Origin: [Flexibacter] sp. ATCC 35208
GTDB lineage: Bacteria > Bacteroidota > Bacteroidia > Chitinophagales > Chitinophagaceae
Direction: 5' to 3'
Length of the DNA: 64,000 nucleotides
NCBI RefSeq assembly: GCF_001975825.1
Contig: NZ_MTKN01000037.1
Location: forward strand, 19,927 to 83,926
Shown: positions 16,335-25,914 of the stretch, piece after piece
How positions within the stretch are numbered: the stretch's first letter is position 1
Layout: every line of letters starts with the position of its first letter
The notes under the pieces: generated by a model
Told to the model about the DNA's origin: nothing
The model's input: only the letters and a program-made list of their open reading frames with translations
The model's database searches: none
Translations under genes and position numbers: made by a program

Positions 16335-18713
16335 CTATTCTTTTCTCAGGCTTGTCACAGGGTTCACTAATGCCGCTTTAATAGCCTGGTAGCTGACCGT
16401 TAATATTGCAATTGTGACTGACAATAAACACGCAAGCGCGAATACCCACCAATGAATACTAACACGATATTCATAATCCTGTAACCATTTATACATACTC
16501 CAATATGATAATGGCGCTGCTATTAAAAATGAAATAATGACCAGCTTTACAAAATCTTTGGATAGTAAAGCCGTAATGCTGGTTACAGATGCGCCTAGCA
16601 CTTTCCGCACACAAACTTCTTTTATCCTGTTTTCTGCCATATATGTAGCAAGGCCAAATAAGCCAAGGCAGGAAATAAAAATGGTAAGTCCTGCAAATAA
16701 AGCTGCTAAAATCCCCTGGCGCCGTTCATTATCGAACTTCTGCGCATAGGCTTCATCCACGAACTTATACTCAAATGGATAGTCTGGGTTATATTTATTG
16801 AAAATAGCAGCTGCCTTTTTTATATTTTCAGTAGTTGCGTTATTCCCATTTAGTTTTATCTGCATCACATTGAAGGTCATAAAGCGACTCTTAGCACCAC
16901 ATATCAATATGGGTCTTGTTCGCTCATAAGGGCTGGTAAGAATAAAATCTTTAATAACCCCTACAATATGCCAGTCAATGCCAAGGTCACTTACTACTTT
17001 ACCAAGAGGGTCTTTGAACTTCATTACTTTCAACGATGATTCGTTTATGAGCAACCCTGTTGAATCGGAGGGGAATTTCTCCAAATCGAAATCACGGCCT
17101 TGTATAAATTGCAGGCCTGCTGTAACCCCCAATCCTTCATCAGATAAGTACCGATCGAAAGATGTCTTGTCATTTGGGTCTTTTCCTTCCCAGTCCTGTC
17201 CCCATCCATTACTCCACCTTTCAGTAAGGGGAGAATTTGTTTTTGTAACTGACTTCGCAATACCTGATTGAATCAATTCATTTTTTATCAATGTATAGTT
17301 CTTAGGTATATCTCCCGTCATGAAATGATAAACAAGATTGTCTTTATTATACCCAGTTGCCCGCTGACTAGCATAGTCTATCTGTTGTTTTACGATAATA
17401 GTACAAATAATAAGAATGATGGCACAGGTGAATTGCAATACAACCAGCGTTTTTCTTGGTGTGATGAATGCATTTACTTTTTTAAACGTACCTTTCAATA
17501 CCTTAACGGGTTGGAAAGATGATAAAAAAAATGCGGGATAACTGCCGGCCAGTAAACCGGTGAATAAGATAAACCCGATAAATGCAATCCATGTATAGAT
17601 ATTACCAAAGTTTATGAATAGTTTTTTCTCCGTAAGCTGGTTGTAGCTGGGTAAGCTTATCTGAACAATAATGATAGCTGTAATGCCTGCCAGAAAAGTG
17701 ATAAAAACAGATTCTCCGATAAACTGGGTTATGAGAGTGGTTTTTCCCGCACCCACTACTTTTCGTATCCCTACTTCCTTTGCCCGCTTTTCACTTTGTG
17801 CGGTACTCAGGTTCATAAAATTGATGCATGCAATCAATAATATCAGCCCCGCGATGATGCCAAATATTCTGACGAATGTACTACGCCCTCCGTTGTCTTC
17901 CACACCATTAGTGAAGCTTGAATGTAAGCGCCAGCGGGTAAGGGGATAAATAAACATTTCCCATTTCATCATCTTGGCTTCGCTACTGTAATGCTGTTTT
18001 AATTCTTTAATTTTAGTAGCGACAGCATTAAAGTTAGAATTTGGCTTTAGCAATACATAAGTACGGGTGCTGTTATCGTTCCAGCCTAATTCCTGTCCCT
18101 CTCCGTAATTTAAAGATGACCAGGGCAGTAAGTATTCAAAATTAAACCTTGTATTGTCAGGCAAATCTTTTAGAATACCCGTAACTGTGAAATTCTCTTT
18201 ATTCTCAATTTTAATAATTTTCCCCATAGCCTCTTCATGGCCGAATAAACTTTTAGCTGTTTTTTCAGTGAGCACTATGGAATGCACATCATTCAATGCC
18301 GTAGAAGGATTTCCTTTCAGCATCGGAAAGCTGAACACCTGGAGAAAAGCAGTATCAACGGTAGCTCCCGACTTCATTATTTTTTTATCATCAACTGAAA
18401 AAAGGGAATTACCATTCATCTTTACTCTTACTGCGTGCGCTACTTCAGGTACATCTTTTTCAAGGGCAGGGCCCGTCAATGAGGCTACGGAATTCCAGCA
18501 GGTGATCTTACCTTCAATTGGTACGCGATTCCACACCTCGTATATCCTGTCTTTATGCTCATGAAACTCATCATAGCTTTCTTCGTTTTGTATCCACAGC
18601 ATAATGAGTATTGCAGCAGCCATGCCAATTGCAAGGCCTATAATGTTAATTGCAGAAAAGCCTTTATTACGCAGAAGATTCCGGTAAATGAGTTTGAAAA
18701 AATTTCTAACCAT
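16335..18713 (-). CDS. ABC transporter permease, MacB/FtsX type
   Basis: A 792-residue permease of the Bacteroidota DUF-type MacB/FtsX family. It has an N-terminal transmembrane segment at about 20-42 (GFSAINIIGLAIGMAAAILI) and a periplasmic MacB_PCD-type domain at about 50-270. A first FtsX block lies at about 285-435 (LIACINFMNLSTAQSEKRAKEVGIRKVVGA), then a second periplasmic segment. A second FtsX block sits at about 675-790 (ATYMAENRIKEVCVRKVLGAS). The repeated E(V/I).(V/I)RKV(V/L)GA motif is the family signature. No ATPase gene is adjacent, so it is an orphan permease here. Confidence 0.85.
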   Translation of the reverse strand: MVRNFFKLIYRNLLRNKGFSAINIIGLAIGMAAAILIMLWIQNEESYDEFHEHKDRIYEVWNRVPIEGKITCWNSVASLTGPALEKDVPEVAHAVRVKMNGNSLFSVDDKKIMKSGATVDTAFLQVFSFPMLKGNPSTALNDVHSIVLTEKTAKSLFGHEEAMGKIIKIENKENFTVTGILKDLPDNTRFNFEYLLPWSSLNYGEGQELGWNDNSTRTYVLLKPNSNFNAVATKIKELKQHYSSEAKMMKWEMFIYPLTRWRLHSSFTNGVEDNGGRSTFVRIFGIIAGLILLIACINFMNLSTAQSEKRAKEVGIRKVVGAGKTTLITQFIGESVFITFLAGITAIIIVQISLPSYNQLTEKKLFINFGNIYTWIAFIGFILFTGLLAGSYPAFFLSSFQPVKVLKGTFKKVNAFITPRKTLVVLQFTCAIILIICTIIVKQQIDYASQRATGYNKDNLVYHFMTGDIPKNYTLIKNELIQSGIAKSVTKTNSPLTERWSNGWGQDWEGKDPNDKTSFDRYLSDEGLGVTAGLQFIQGRDFDLEKFPSDSTGLLINESSLKVMKFKDPLGKVVSDLGIDWHIVGVIKDFILTSPYERTRPILICGAKSRFMTFNVMQIKLNGNNATTENIKKAAAIFNKYNPDYPFEYKFVDEAYAQKFDNERRQGILAALFAGLTIFISCLGLFGLATYMAENRIKEVCVRKVLGASVTSITALLSKDFVKLVIISFLIAAPLSYWSMYKWLQDYEYRVSIHWWVFALACLLSVTIAILTVSYQAIKAALVNPVTSLRKE

Positions 18714-19207
18714 GATATATCAATTCATTCGTTGAAATGTAACAAGCAGGATTTGGGGAAACTATAGGCCAAGACAATGCCAGATAATTATATGATTGAT
18801 TTACAACTAAGTATAATAGTGTCATAAAAGCCGGCTTGTTCATTTTCAATTCGAAATCGTCCGATTCTGAACACGGTCTGAAGATAAGATTTAAACCGGG
18901 TTAATGTGATCATCATAACGGAAAGGAAGAGAAGCTTAAAGAACACAGCCTGAGATAGAAAAATTTACAGCGGAAGCGTTTAATGAGATAAAGGCAGAAT
19001 TATCAAATGGATTTGCAACAATTTCTGCTTGTCATGCTACTTGTCAATAATAGTGGTAGAATGCGTTAAAACCTGTGATTTATTGATAAGGACAAACTAA
19101 AAAAGGCTCCTTAATCATCGATTACAGAGCCTTAGGTGCCCGGTAGCGGTAAGTTCTCGAACCAATTATTATTGATAATGAAAAAATTGTCTTAATCCCA
19201 TTCCCGC
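18714..19207. other. Gene-free stretch with second hairpin/tRNA-end scar
   Basis: About 490 bases without a supported gene. Short broken frames around 18940-19060 could be residues of a lost gene, but no family is recognisable. The hairpin and tRNA-end-like sequence at 19103-19165 are listed separately. Confidence 0.45.
19103..19165 (-). repeat. Hairpin plus tRNA-3'-end-like scar 2
   Basis: AAGGCTC at 19103-19109 pairs with GAGCCTT at 19127-19133, forming a terminator-like stem. It is followed at once by GGTGCCCGGTAGCGGTAAG and then TTCTCGAACC, the complement of a tRNA acceptor end and part of a T loop. The rest of the tRNA is missing. The layout matches the intact tRNA-Leu at 43243 with its terminator at 43210-43240. 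Confidence 0.5.
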
Positions 19208-19438
19208 ATGATTCAGTTGTTAAGTTTCAAGACATCCGCTGTAACAGAAGAGTATTCTACCAATGGTACATGGGCCAGGAAATCTGGTGCTACTATTACT
19301 ACTACCGGAACCTGGGTTCTGAACGGCAATAAAGTAACTGCCACAATAGGTAATGTAATTGTAACCAACACGATCAATATCCTGTGTACAGGTCAATTGG
19401 CGCTGTTGATGGATCCGATTAATGGCAGGGGGGGATAG
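19208..19438 (+). pseudogene. Probable remnant of a lipocalin-like/beta-sandwich protein
   Basis: A 76-codon frame with repeated beta-strand character. The stretch GTWARKSGATITTTGTWVLNGNK followed by VTATIGNVIVTN resembles the middle of lipocalin-like DUF domains (TW.LNGN.VT). No signal peptide or start fits a full protein. It begins just after scar 2, so it is probably a truncated remnant. Confidence 0.3.
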
Positions 19439-19757
19439 GAGAATTTCATCAAAGTAACCCAATAACCAATAATTGATACAACTACCGCCTTAAATTTTTT
19501 AGGGTGGCTTTTTATTTTCGGGTAGTCTGTAAGAGAATAGTCACCTACTTCTAAAAATAAACAGCGGTCATTTTTGAACTTTTTCATTCGCTGAATACTT
19601 TTTCTTTGCAGAAAATTGCCTGCCGATCTGTGCATGCAGCTGAAATGCTTAACCGGGTTAACATAAATAAGTTTGTTAATTGGGTTATTTGGAATAAGTT
19701 TAATGACTGTCTGATTGACAATTTTACTTATTTTCCATTAAAGACCACCCTCATGTT
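19439..19757 (+). promoter_or_regulatory. Leader of the GH3 gene with candidate promoter
   Basis: About 320 bases before the glycosidase gene. TTTG at 19672-19675 and TAAGTTTA at 19695-19702 are 19 bases apart, the spacing of Bacteroidota -33/-7 promoters, with one mismatch in the -7 element. TAAGTTTG at 19668-19675 is an exact -7 match but lacks a -33 partner. No gene is visible in this stretch. Confidence 0.35.
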
Positions 19758-22370
19758 ATGAAAAAACTAATCGTATTTATTGGATTATTTGTTGCCGGAT
19801 CTTCCCTGGGCCAGCAGTATAAGAGTTTTCCTATGTGGGATTACACGCTGCCTGTGGAGCAACGTGTCAATGATCTGGTTCACCGGTTGACGCTGGAAGA
19901 AAAGGTGGGGCAGATGGTCAATGCGGCTCCTGCTATCACCCATCTCGGTATACCAGCCTATGACTGGTGGAATGAAACGCTTCATGGCGTTGCCCGTACT
20001 CCTTATCACGTTACTTCTTATCCGCAGGCCATTGCCATGGCTGCCACCTGGGATACTGCTGCTTTGTTCCTGATGGCAGATTATTCGGCCACCGAGGGCA
20101 GGGCCATTTATAACAGGGCTACGGCTGAGGGAAAGAACAATGAACGGTATATGGGGTTAACCTACTGGACACCCAATATCAATATATTTCGTGATCCCCG
20201 TTGGGGCAGGGGACAGGAGACCTACGGAGAGGACCCCTACCTGACCGCTAAACTGGGAGCTGCATTTGTACGCGGACTGCAGGGCGATGATCCCATATAC
20301 CTGAAGGCTGCTGCCTGCGCCAAACATTTTGCAGTACACAGCGGTCCGGAACCCAGCCGGCATTCCGATGATATTCATCCTTCGCTGCATGATCTCTGGG
20401 ATACTTACCTGCCTGCTTTTCATGAACTGGTTGTGAATGCGGGTGTTGCCGGCGTAATGTGCGCATACAATGCCGTAGATGGTCAGCCTTGCTGTGGAAA
20501 TGATCTGCTGATGACCAACATTCTGCGAAGGCAATGGAAGTTCACCGGTTATGTAACCAGCGATTGCTGGGCACTGGATGATTTTTTCAAATACCATAAG
20601 ACCCATAAGGATGCTACGGCAGCAGCAGCAGATGCCCTCATTCATTCAACAGATATTGAGTGCGGCACCTCGGTCTACTATTCGCTGATCAATGCAGTAA
20701 AAACCGGGTTGATCAGCGAAGCTCAGCTGGATACTTCTCTCAGTAGATTATTCACCATACGGTACCGGCTGGGTTTGTTCGACCCTGTATCACAGGTTAG
20801 GTATGCACAAACGCCCGATTCAGTACTGGAAAGCCCGGAGCATGATGCCCATGCCCTGAAAATGGCCAGGGAATCCATTGTTCTGCTGAAAAACTCGGAA
20901 GGCATACTACCGCTTAGTAAAAGGATAAAAAAGATAGCGGTGATAGGGCCCAATGCTGATAATAAAATAGCAGTTCTTGGCAACTATAACGGAACCCCCT
21001 CCCGGGTAGTGACCGTTGTGGAAGGGATCAGGGAAAAGCTGGGTCCGGATGTAACACTTATCTACGAAAAGGCGATCAATCATACTAACGATACCCTGCT
21101 GAATTACCGGGATATTACCGCTATGCTATCCTTTAAAGGGAGTCCTGGGGTGCAGGCAGCGTATTTTGACAATGAGCGGCTGGAGGGTACACCCCTGCAG
21201 ACCCTCATCGAAAAGGATATTGACCATTACTGGGCGGAAGGACAGACACCTGCACCTAACCTGAAGACCATCCATTATTCAGCCAGGTATACCACCTTTC
21301 TGAAAGCAGCAGCAACGGAGATAATGAATTTTGAGATAGATGGAGATGACGGCTATCGCCTGTTTATCAATGACTCTTTGATCGTTGATGCCTGGACAAA
21401 GAACCGCTGGGGTGCAAGACCCTTTGTATTATCTGCCAGGAAAGACAGCAGCTACAAAATCGTGGTTGAATTTCATCAGAATGAGGGCAATGCCTTTATC
21501 CGGGTAAAAGCCGGCGACAGGGTAAAAACTGACTTTGCTGCTTTGGCAGGAAGGCTGAAGGATATAGATGCCATCATTTTTGCCGGCGGTATCTCACCGC
21601 AACTGGAAGGAGAAGAGATGCCTGTAAGTGTGCCGGGGTTTGACGGTGGTGACCGCACTTCCATTATGTTGCCCAAGGTACAGACAGCGCTGCTGAAAGC
21701 CTTACAGCAAACCGGTAAACCGGTCGTTTTTGTGATGATGACCGGCAGCGCTATTGCTATTCCTGAAGAGGAGGTGAAGCTACCTGCCATTATCAACGCC
21801 TGGTATGGAGGGCAGCGGGCAGGTTCTGCTATTGCGGATGTACTTTTTGGTGATTATAATCCTTCGGGACGCCTGCCGGTGACGTTCTATGCATCAGATA
21901 AAGATCTGCGTTCTTTCACAGACTATTCTATGCAGAACAGGACTTACCGCTATTTCAGGGGGAAGCCTTTATATCCATTTGGGTATGGATTAAGCTACAC
22001 TCATTTCTCTTATAGTGAGCTAAAGGTGGCAGAAAGTGTCCGCAAAGGGACGCCGGTCAGTATCAGTGTATTGTTGACTAATACAGGGCAATTTGATGGG
22101 GATGAGGTGGTACAGCTCTATGTAAGTCACCCCGGGGTGGCAAATGCACCTGTAAGGGCATTAAAAGGTTTTCAGCGCATATCGTTGAAACATGGTGAAA
22201 GTAAAAAAGTATCATTTACATTAACGACAGAAGATCTTTCTCTGGTTGATGACAATGGAATACGATATCAACCTGGAGGAAAAACAGTGATCAGTATAGG
22301 AGGAGGACAACCGGGGCAGGCGCATGGAGGTATGAATAAGGTGTTATTGCATACGGTGATGGTCCGGTAG
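19758..22370 (+). CDS. Glycoside hydrolase family 3 beta-glycosidase with PA14 domain
   Basis: An 870-residue secreted GH3 enzyme, probably a beta-glucosidase or beta-xylosidase of hemicellulose breakdown. The signal peptide is residues 1-18. The GH3 N-terminal TIM barrel (about 25-340) has the nucleophile Asp269 in GYVTSDCWAL. Other landmarks are GRGQETYGEDPYL (substrate loop), CAKHFAVHSGPE and the C-terminal GH3 domain with LKNSEGILPL. A PA14 domain is inserted at about 455-600 (FEIDGDDGYRLFINDSLIVDAW), and a fibronectin-III-like domain closes the protein at about 775-850. Length and order match Bacteroidota xylosidase-type GH3 proteins. No SusC/SusD genes are adjacent. Confidence 0.9.
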   Translation: MKKLIVFIGLFVAGSSLGQQYKSFPMWDYTLPVEQRVNDLVHRLTLEEKVGQMVNAAPAITHLGIPAYDWWNETLHGVARTPYHVTSYPQAIAMAATWDTAALFLMADYSATEGRAIYNRATAEGKNNERYMGLTYWTPNINIFRDPRWGRGQETYGEDPYLTAKLGAAFVRGLQGDDPIYLKAAACAKHFAVHSGPEPSRHSDDIHPSLHDLWDTYLPAFHELVVNAGVAGVMCAYNAVDGQPCCGNDLLMTNILRRQWKFTGYVTSDCWALDDFFKYHKTHKDATAAAADALIHSTDIECGTSVYYSLINAVKTGLISEAQLDTSLSRLFTIRYRLGLFDPVSQVRYAQTPDSVLESPEHDAHALKMARESIVLLKNSEGILPLSKRIKKIAVIGPNADNKIAVLGNYNGTPSRVVTVVEGIREKLGPDVTLIYEKAINHTNDTLLNYRDITAMLSFKGSPGVQAAYFDNERLEGTPLQTLIEKDIDHYWAEGQTPAPNLKTIHYSARYTTFLKAAATEIMNFEIDGDDGYRLFINDSLIVDAWTKNRWGARPFVLSARKDSSYKIVVEFHQNEGNAFIRVKAGDRVKTDFAALAGRLKDIDAIIFAGGISPQLEGEEMPVSVPGFDGGDRTSIMLPKVQTALLKALQQTGKPVVFVMMTGSAIAIPEEEVKLPAIINAWYGGQRAGSAIADVLFGDYNPSGRLPVTFYASDKDLRSFTDYSMQNRTYRYFRGKPLYPFGYGLSYTHFSYSELKVAESVRKGTPVSISVLLTNTGQFDGDEVVQLYVSHPGVANAPVRALKGFQRISLKHGESKKVSFTLTTEDLSLVDDNGIRYQPGGKTVISIGGGQPGQAHGGMNKVLLHTVMVR

Positions 22371-22386
22371 GTTGGAAAATTTAAAA

Positions 22387-22418
22387 TGAAAATGTCGGAG
22401 ATATCTCCGACATTTTCA
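22387..22418. terminator. Perfect 32-base palindrome after the GH3 gene
   Basis: TGAAAATGTCGGAGA and its exact complement flank an AT centre, 16 bases after the GH3 stop. It is a strong hairpin and probably the terminator of that gene. Its core GTCGGAGATATCTCCGAC differs from the 15913-15938 palindrome only at the two central bases. Confidence 0.65.
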
Positions 22419-22423
22419 TTTTG

Positions 22424-22437
22424 TGCCCAGAACAGGA
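22424..22437 (-). repeat. Putative left attachment site (tRNA-Leu 3' end duplicate)
   Basis: GTGCCCAGAACAGGAA matches the tRNA-Leu 3' end GTGCCCAGAACTGGAT over 11 consecutive bases and 14 of 16 overall. It follows a terminator-like palindrome, as the 3' end of an original tRNA gene would. Similarity stops after that, as expected at an attachment junction. Confidence 0.5.
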
Positions 22438-22511
22438 ATACTATCTGTCTGGTTATTAATATCTTACAGTCGCGGAATGTCAAATTGGTGACACTGTTTT
22501 TTAGGCAGTTG

Positions 22512-22538
22512 AAAAGTGTGCCTGTTGTTCACACTTTT
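22512..22538 (-). terminator. Hairpin after the GHKL-DUF3883 gene
   Basis: AAAAGTGTG and CACACTTTT are 9-base perfect arms around a 9-base loop, 64 bases past the stop of the minus-strand gene. The T-run on the minus strand fits a terminator. TGACACT at 22489-22495 nearby resembles the recombinase arm-type repeats at the other island end. Confidence 0.5.
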
Positions 22539-22601
22539 TAGCTCTTTTTCACCTGTCAGAACAAATATAGGAATATTACACTGCAATTTGGCCCTTCCTG
22601 T

Positions 22602-25600
22602 TTAAGGCTTGGCTATTTCATTCTGAGAATTGGTATCCTCAATCCTCTTATTAATTACCTCTATTAAATATTTAATAAATCGATCCAAATCCCAGCCATC
22701 TTCAATATACCTCATTGGCACCAATGTTCTGTAATCTCCATCCAAATGTATTTCTTCCATCTTTTCTGATTGGTTAAGGATAGTTACTAGATGAGAAACA
22801 TCGTAGCCAATTTCCTTATTGAATCTTATACAATGTTTAATTTTGTCTAAATCGCAAATGGTCTCCCTGTCCACTCCTTCATACTTCGTCATATCTACTG
22901 TACACAAAGCGTAACGGTCTTTTTCCTTATAAGCAGTCAATGTCTGATTTTTTGACATCCTAACAGAGCTATTGGTAGCCCAACGAGATTTGACCTCAAT
23001 ATGGTAAAGTGATTCACCTAAAACTTTTACAATAATATCCTGTCCGTCCTGCACATTCTTAAAATCAGCTTCAATACTATCCGGGATGATTTTTGAAAGG
23101 TTATTTCTTAACACACTTTCAATATGAGTCCCAATAGTATATTTATACAACATATTATTCTGTTCCTGTCGCTTCCGTTCAAACTCCTCTTTTCCCAACT
23201 TTACGATTTCTTCAAAATTTGGATCGCGTCCAAGCTCTGCCAACTTCTTTATTTTTGCCGCGTTCAATGTCAAAATCTTAAAAGTATCTTCTCCATCAGC
23301 CAGTGTTACTAATATTTCCGATTTTTTGAGATAAACAAGGGGAAAATACTCTTTATATTTATCAGACCTTTTAAACTCTTCGATGATACTTAATATTTGC
23401 TTTTTATATGGGTGTTCGCTAATAGACTTTACAGAAGTAGTTATAAAAAACTTGGTTTCGATTTTCGCCGTCACCTCGTTAATTTCCATCGGATTAGGAT
23501 TCGTAAGATACTTTTTAAAATCAGAATGCACCAGCTCCGCGCGGATGGATGGATTTGGACTCACTACATCTCCATACATATCTTTAATCTCCGATGGGAT
23601 ACCCGCATCGGTTCTCAATGTATTTTGAACTGCTAGCTCATTTAACTGGTTGGGAAAAACTTTAGATGTTTTAAAATAATCCTCGTATGCTTCATATTTC
23701 GCACCGACACTAAACAATTCCTGCAAATATGCCACTTCATCTGCAACCCACTTGCTATCTGAAGCGCTAATATCATTCAACAAAGCGCTGACAAGTCTCT
23801 TCTGTACTGTCCTTACATCTATCTCATCGTCTGCAATAGTAGGAATAACAATCACCTCTTCACTCTTTCCATAATAACGAGCCATGAGTTTCATCATGTT
23901 AGTAGGCACATTACTAGCGTCGGCATAACTCACAATCTTAGCATAATCCAAGAGTTTATCAAAAAAAGGCGCAGGAAGAATTTTTACACTCCCTTTTTCA
24001 GCAACGACCCTCAATACATGCTCGTTAACTTCCGATACATAGTTTTTCCTGGAATAACTGGGGAATGTTATATCAAAAGTAAAATCGGGATGTACATGTC
24101 TTTTTGGTATTTCAGGGACTAACACATCCGCGATTGCAATTAACTCAGGAGTAATATTGTGACTTTGATTTAATCCTTTGTCTCCTATAATACAGCGAAA
24201 CTCCCCTTTAATATTAGGTAATAAGTTGCACGTATTGAACACTTCCGCATACTCTAAATTGATTATATACCGATAAAAGGTCTTTAAATCTTCTTTATTA
24301 GTAATACCATCTAAATGTCCTAGCTTCTGTAGTTCTGTGATTAAATCCTTGATCTTAATTTCTTTAATATCCTGCACATCCCACTCTCTTATTTTCTGAG
24401 CCCATTCCATGATAATTTCCGACTTAGGAATATTTGTCAAAAACTGGCTGACAAGTGAATAAATAGCATCGAAACTTGAAATATCTTCCAGTAGCTCTCT
24501 GTGGAGGAAAGTGGTGTTACTCGGACTTATTCTCTTTGACCCGGTTTCAACCAGTTCCAGCTCTTTAAACTTATCAATCCAAACAGCTTTAAGCCCTTTG
24601 AAATATTCGTTTAACAACTCATCTTCGCCATTTACAATAAAATTAACAGAAGCCATTTTTATAGGGCTCTTGATCTTATCCGTGTGAGCAGCGATAAAGT
24701 CAAATATTTTCTCAGAAGCATGCATAATGAGCCACTGATTCCTCTCTTCTTCTTTTTTGTTGGATTCGTTTTCTGATTTCAAATGCAAGCCATCCCTTGG
24801 TTCAGTAGGTTGAAATTGCCGTGAGTGTACCAAAAAGTTAACTCCAAAATGTTCTGAACCCACAAGTGGATAATACAAAAAAATCCTAGGAAGGGCATCA
24901 GGGAGATCGGTTGCCTCAAACTGTGCGTTTATAGGAAGGATAACAGTTACTTTCTTATCCTCTGACTCCAGGAAACAGACCTCCTTTAAATCTTGATTTA
25001 TTTTGATCCGCCTAACCTGCAATTCACCAACCTTATAAATGTCTTCTCTATGGTAAAACGTTTCAACCCCATTGGAATCAGTAACCTTAACTGACTTGAG
25101 TCGGGGGTTTAAAGTCATAACATAAGGCAGAATGAGTCCTAGAGATCCTACTGCATTGGATGCGCATTTCCGATTATAGTCATTTGAAAAAGTGTATGTA
25201 AATTTAGTTCTGGGAAACTGCCCAATAAGGGCTTCCTTATTTAACAGGTTTACGACTTCCTTTTTAAGATCTCTGATTTCTCCGGCTAACAAGAGCCAAT
25301 TATCAGTTTGGCGGTTGATCACAAAGTTGTTCAGTGCCACATAACCGCTACCTTTAATGATAGCACCGTCTATAGATAATTTTTTGCCAAAAACATGGGA
25401 AGTCATAAACCCAGTACCATACTGACCAACTGGATCATTCTCTTCGTACTGCTCCTTTTTTTCCTCAAGCGTTTTGGAGCTTACCTGCTTGAAGAGACAA
25501 TCCAGCGTCATAGGTGTAAATGGCTCACCATTATGGCTAAACTCGAATGTATCCTCCGAGATTTTGATCTCAATAATACACTCACTGCTCAAATCTACTG

Positions 25601-25751
25601 CATTCTGAAATAATTCCCATATAGCTCTATTCGCATCTTTATTGTTAAGCTTCTTGATCCCTTGAATGATCTTATTGGCATGTTGCCTCATATCATTTAA
25701 TTCGGACTGTTTCTGATAGTCTTCCGCAGTTTCGATTGTAATATTTTCCAT
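22602..25751 (-). CDS. Sacsin-like GHKL ATPase fused to NO VEIN C-terminal (DUF3883) nuclease-like domain
   Basis: A 1049-residue protein. The N-terminal Hsp90/sacsin-type GHKL ATPase (about 20-230) shows the N box WELFQNAVDLS with Asn50, the HNGEPF motif at 73-78 and GQYGTGF at 109-115. A long helical middle follows, of no family I recognise. The C-terminal DUF3883 domain (about 860-975) has a PD-(D/E)xK-like signature: Asp905 in GQDIIVKV and IEVKSRW at 918-924 with Glu919 and Lys921. Proteins of this layout occur in defence islands. It follows drmB after a 163-base gap on the same strand, so it may be the effector of the DISARM-like operon or a separate unit. An ATP-gated nuclease role is inference. 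Confidence 0.8.
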   Translation of the reverse strand: MENITIETAEDYQKQSELNDMRQHANKIIQGIKKLNNKDANRAIWELFQNAVDLSSECIIEIKISEDTFEFSHNGEPFTPMTLDCLFKQVSSKTLEEKKEQYEENDPVGQYGTGFMTSHVFGKKLSIDGAIIKGSGYVALNNFVINRQTDNWLLLAGEIRDLKKEVVNLLNKEALIGQFPRTKFTYTFSNDYNRKCASNAVGSLGLILPYVMTLNPRLKSVKVTDSNGVETFYHREDIYKVGELQVRRIKINQDLKEVCFLESEDKKVTVILPINAQFEATDLPDALPRIFLYYPLVGSEHFGVNFLVHSRQFQPTEPRDGLHLKSENESNKKEEERNQWLIMHASEKIFDFIAAHTDKIKSPIKMASVNFIVNGEDELLNEYFKGLKAVWIDKFKELELVETGSKRISPSNTTFLHRELLEDISSFDAIYSLVSQFLTNIPKSEIIMEWAQKIREWDVQDIKEIKIKDLITELQKLGHLDGITNKEDLKTFYRYIINLEYAEVFNTCNLLPNIKGEFRCIIGDKGLNQSHNITPELIAIADVLVPEIPKRHVHPDFTFDITFPSYSRKNYVSEVNEHVLRVVAEKGSVKILPAPFFDKLLDYAKIVSYADASNVPTNMMKLMARYYGKSEEVIVIPTIADDEIDVRTVQKRLVSALLNDISASDSKWVADEVAYLQELFSVGAKYEAYEDYFKTSKVFPNQLNELAVQNTLRTDAGIPSEIKDMYGDVVSPNPSIRAELVHSDFKKYLTNPNPMEINEVTAKIETKFFITTSVKSISEHPYKKQILSIIEEFKRSDKYKEYFPLVYLKKSEILVTLADGEDTFKILTLNAAKIKKLAELGRDPNFEEIVKLGKEEFERKRQEQNNMLYKYTIGTHIESVLRNNLSKIIPDSIEADFKNVQDGQDIIVKVLGESLYHIEVKSRWATNSSVRMSKNQTLTAYKEKDRYALCTVDMTKYEGVDRETICDLDKIKHCIRFNKEIGYDVSHLVTILNQSEKMEEIHLDGDYRTLVPMRYIEDGWDLDRFIKYLIEVINKRIEDTNSQNEIAKP

Positions 25752-25914
25752 ATCAAAGCTCTAATTAAATTTTTAACATATTATATTCAAGTTTTTGATA
25801 AGCCATAATAATAGCCCAATAAATTAGTTACGGCCATTTATCAAAGACAAGTTAAATAGTACATAAGGCTCAAATATTAGGAATACAAAGTGAGGTAACC
25901 TTATCCCTTATCCT
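25752..25914 (-). promoter_or_regulatory. Spacer between drmB-like and GHKL-DUF3883 genes
   Basis: 163 AT-rich bases, the largest gap in the defence operon, so the downstream gene could have its own promoter. No exact minus-strand TAnnTTTG element or hairpin terminator was seen. Confidence 0.3.
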
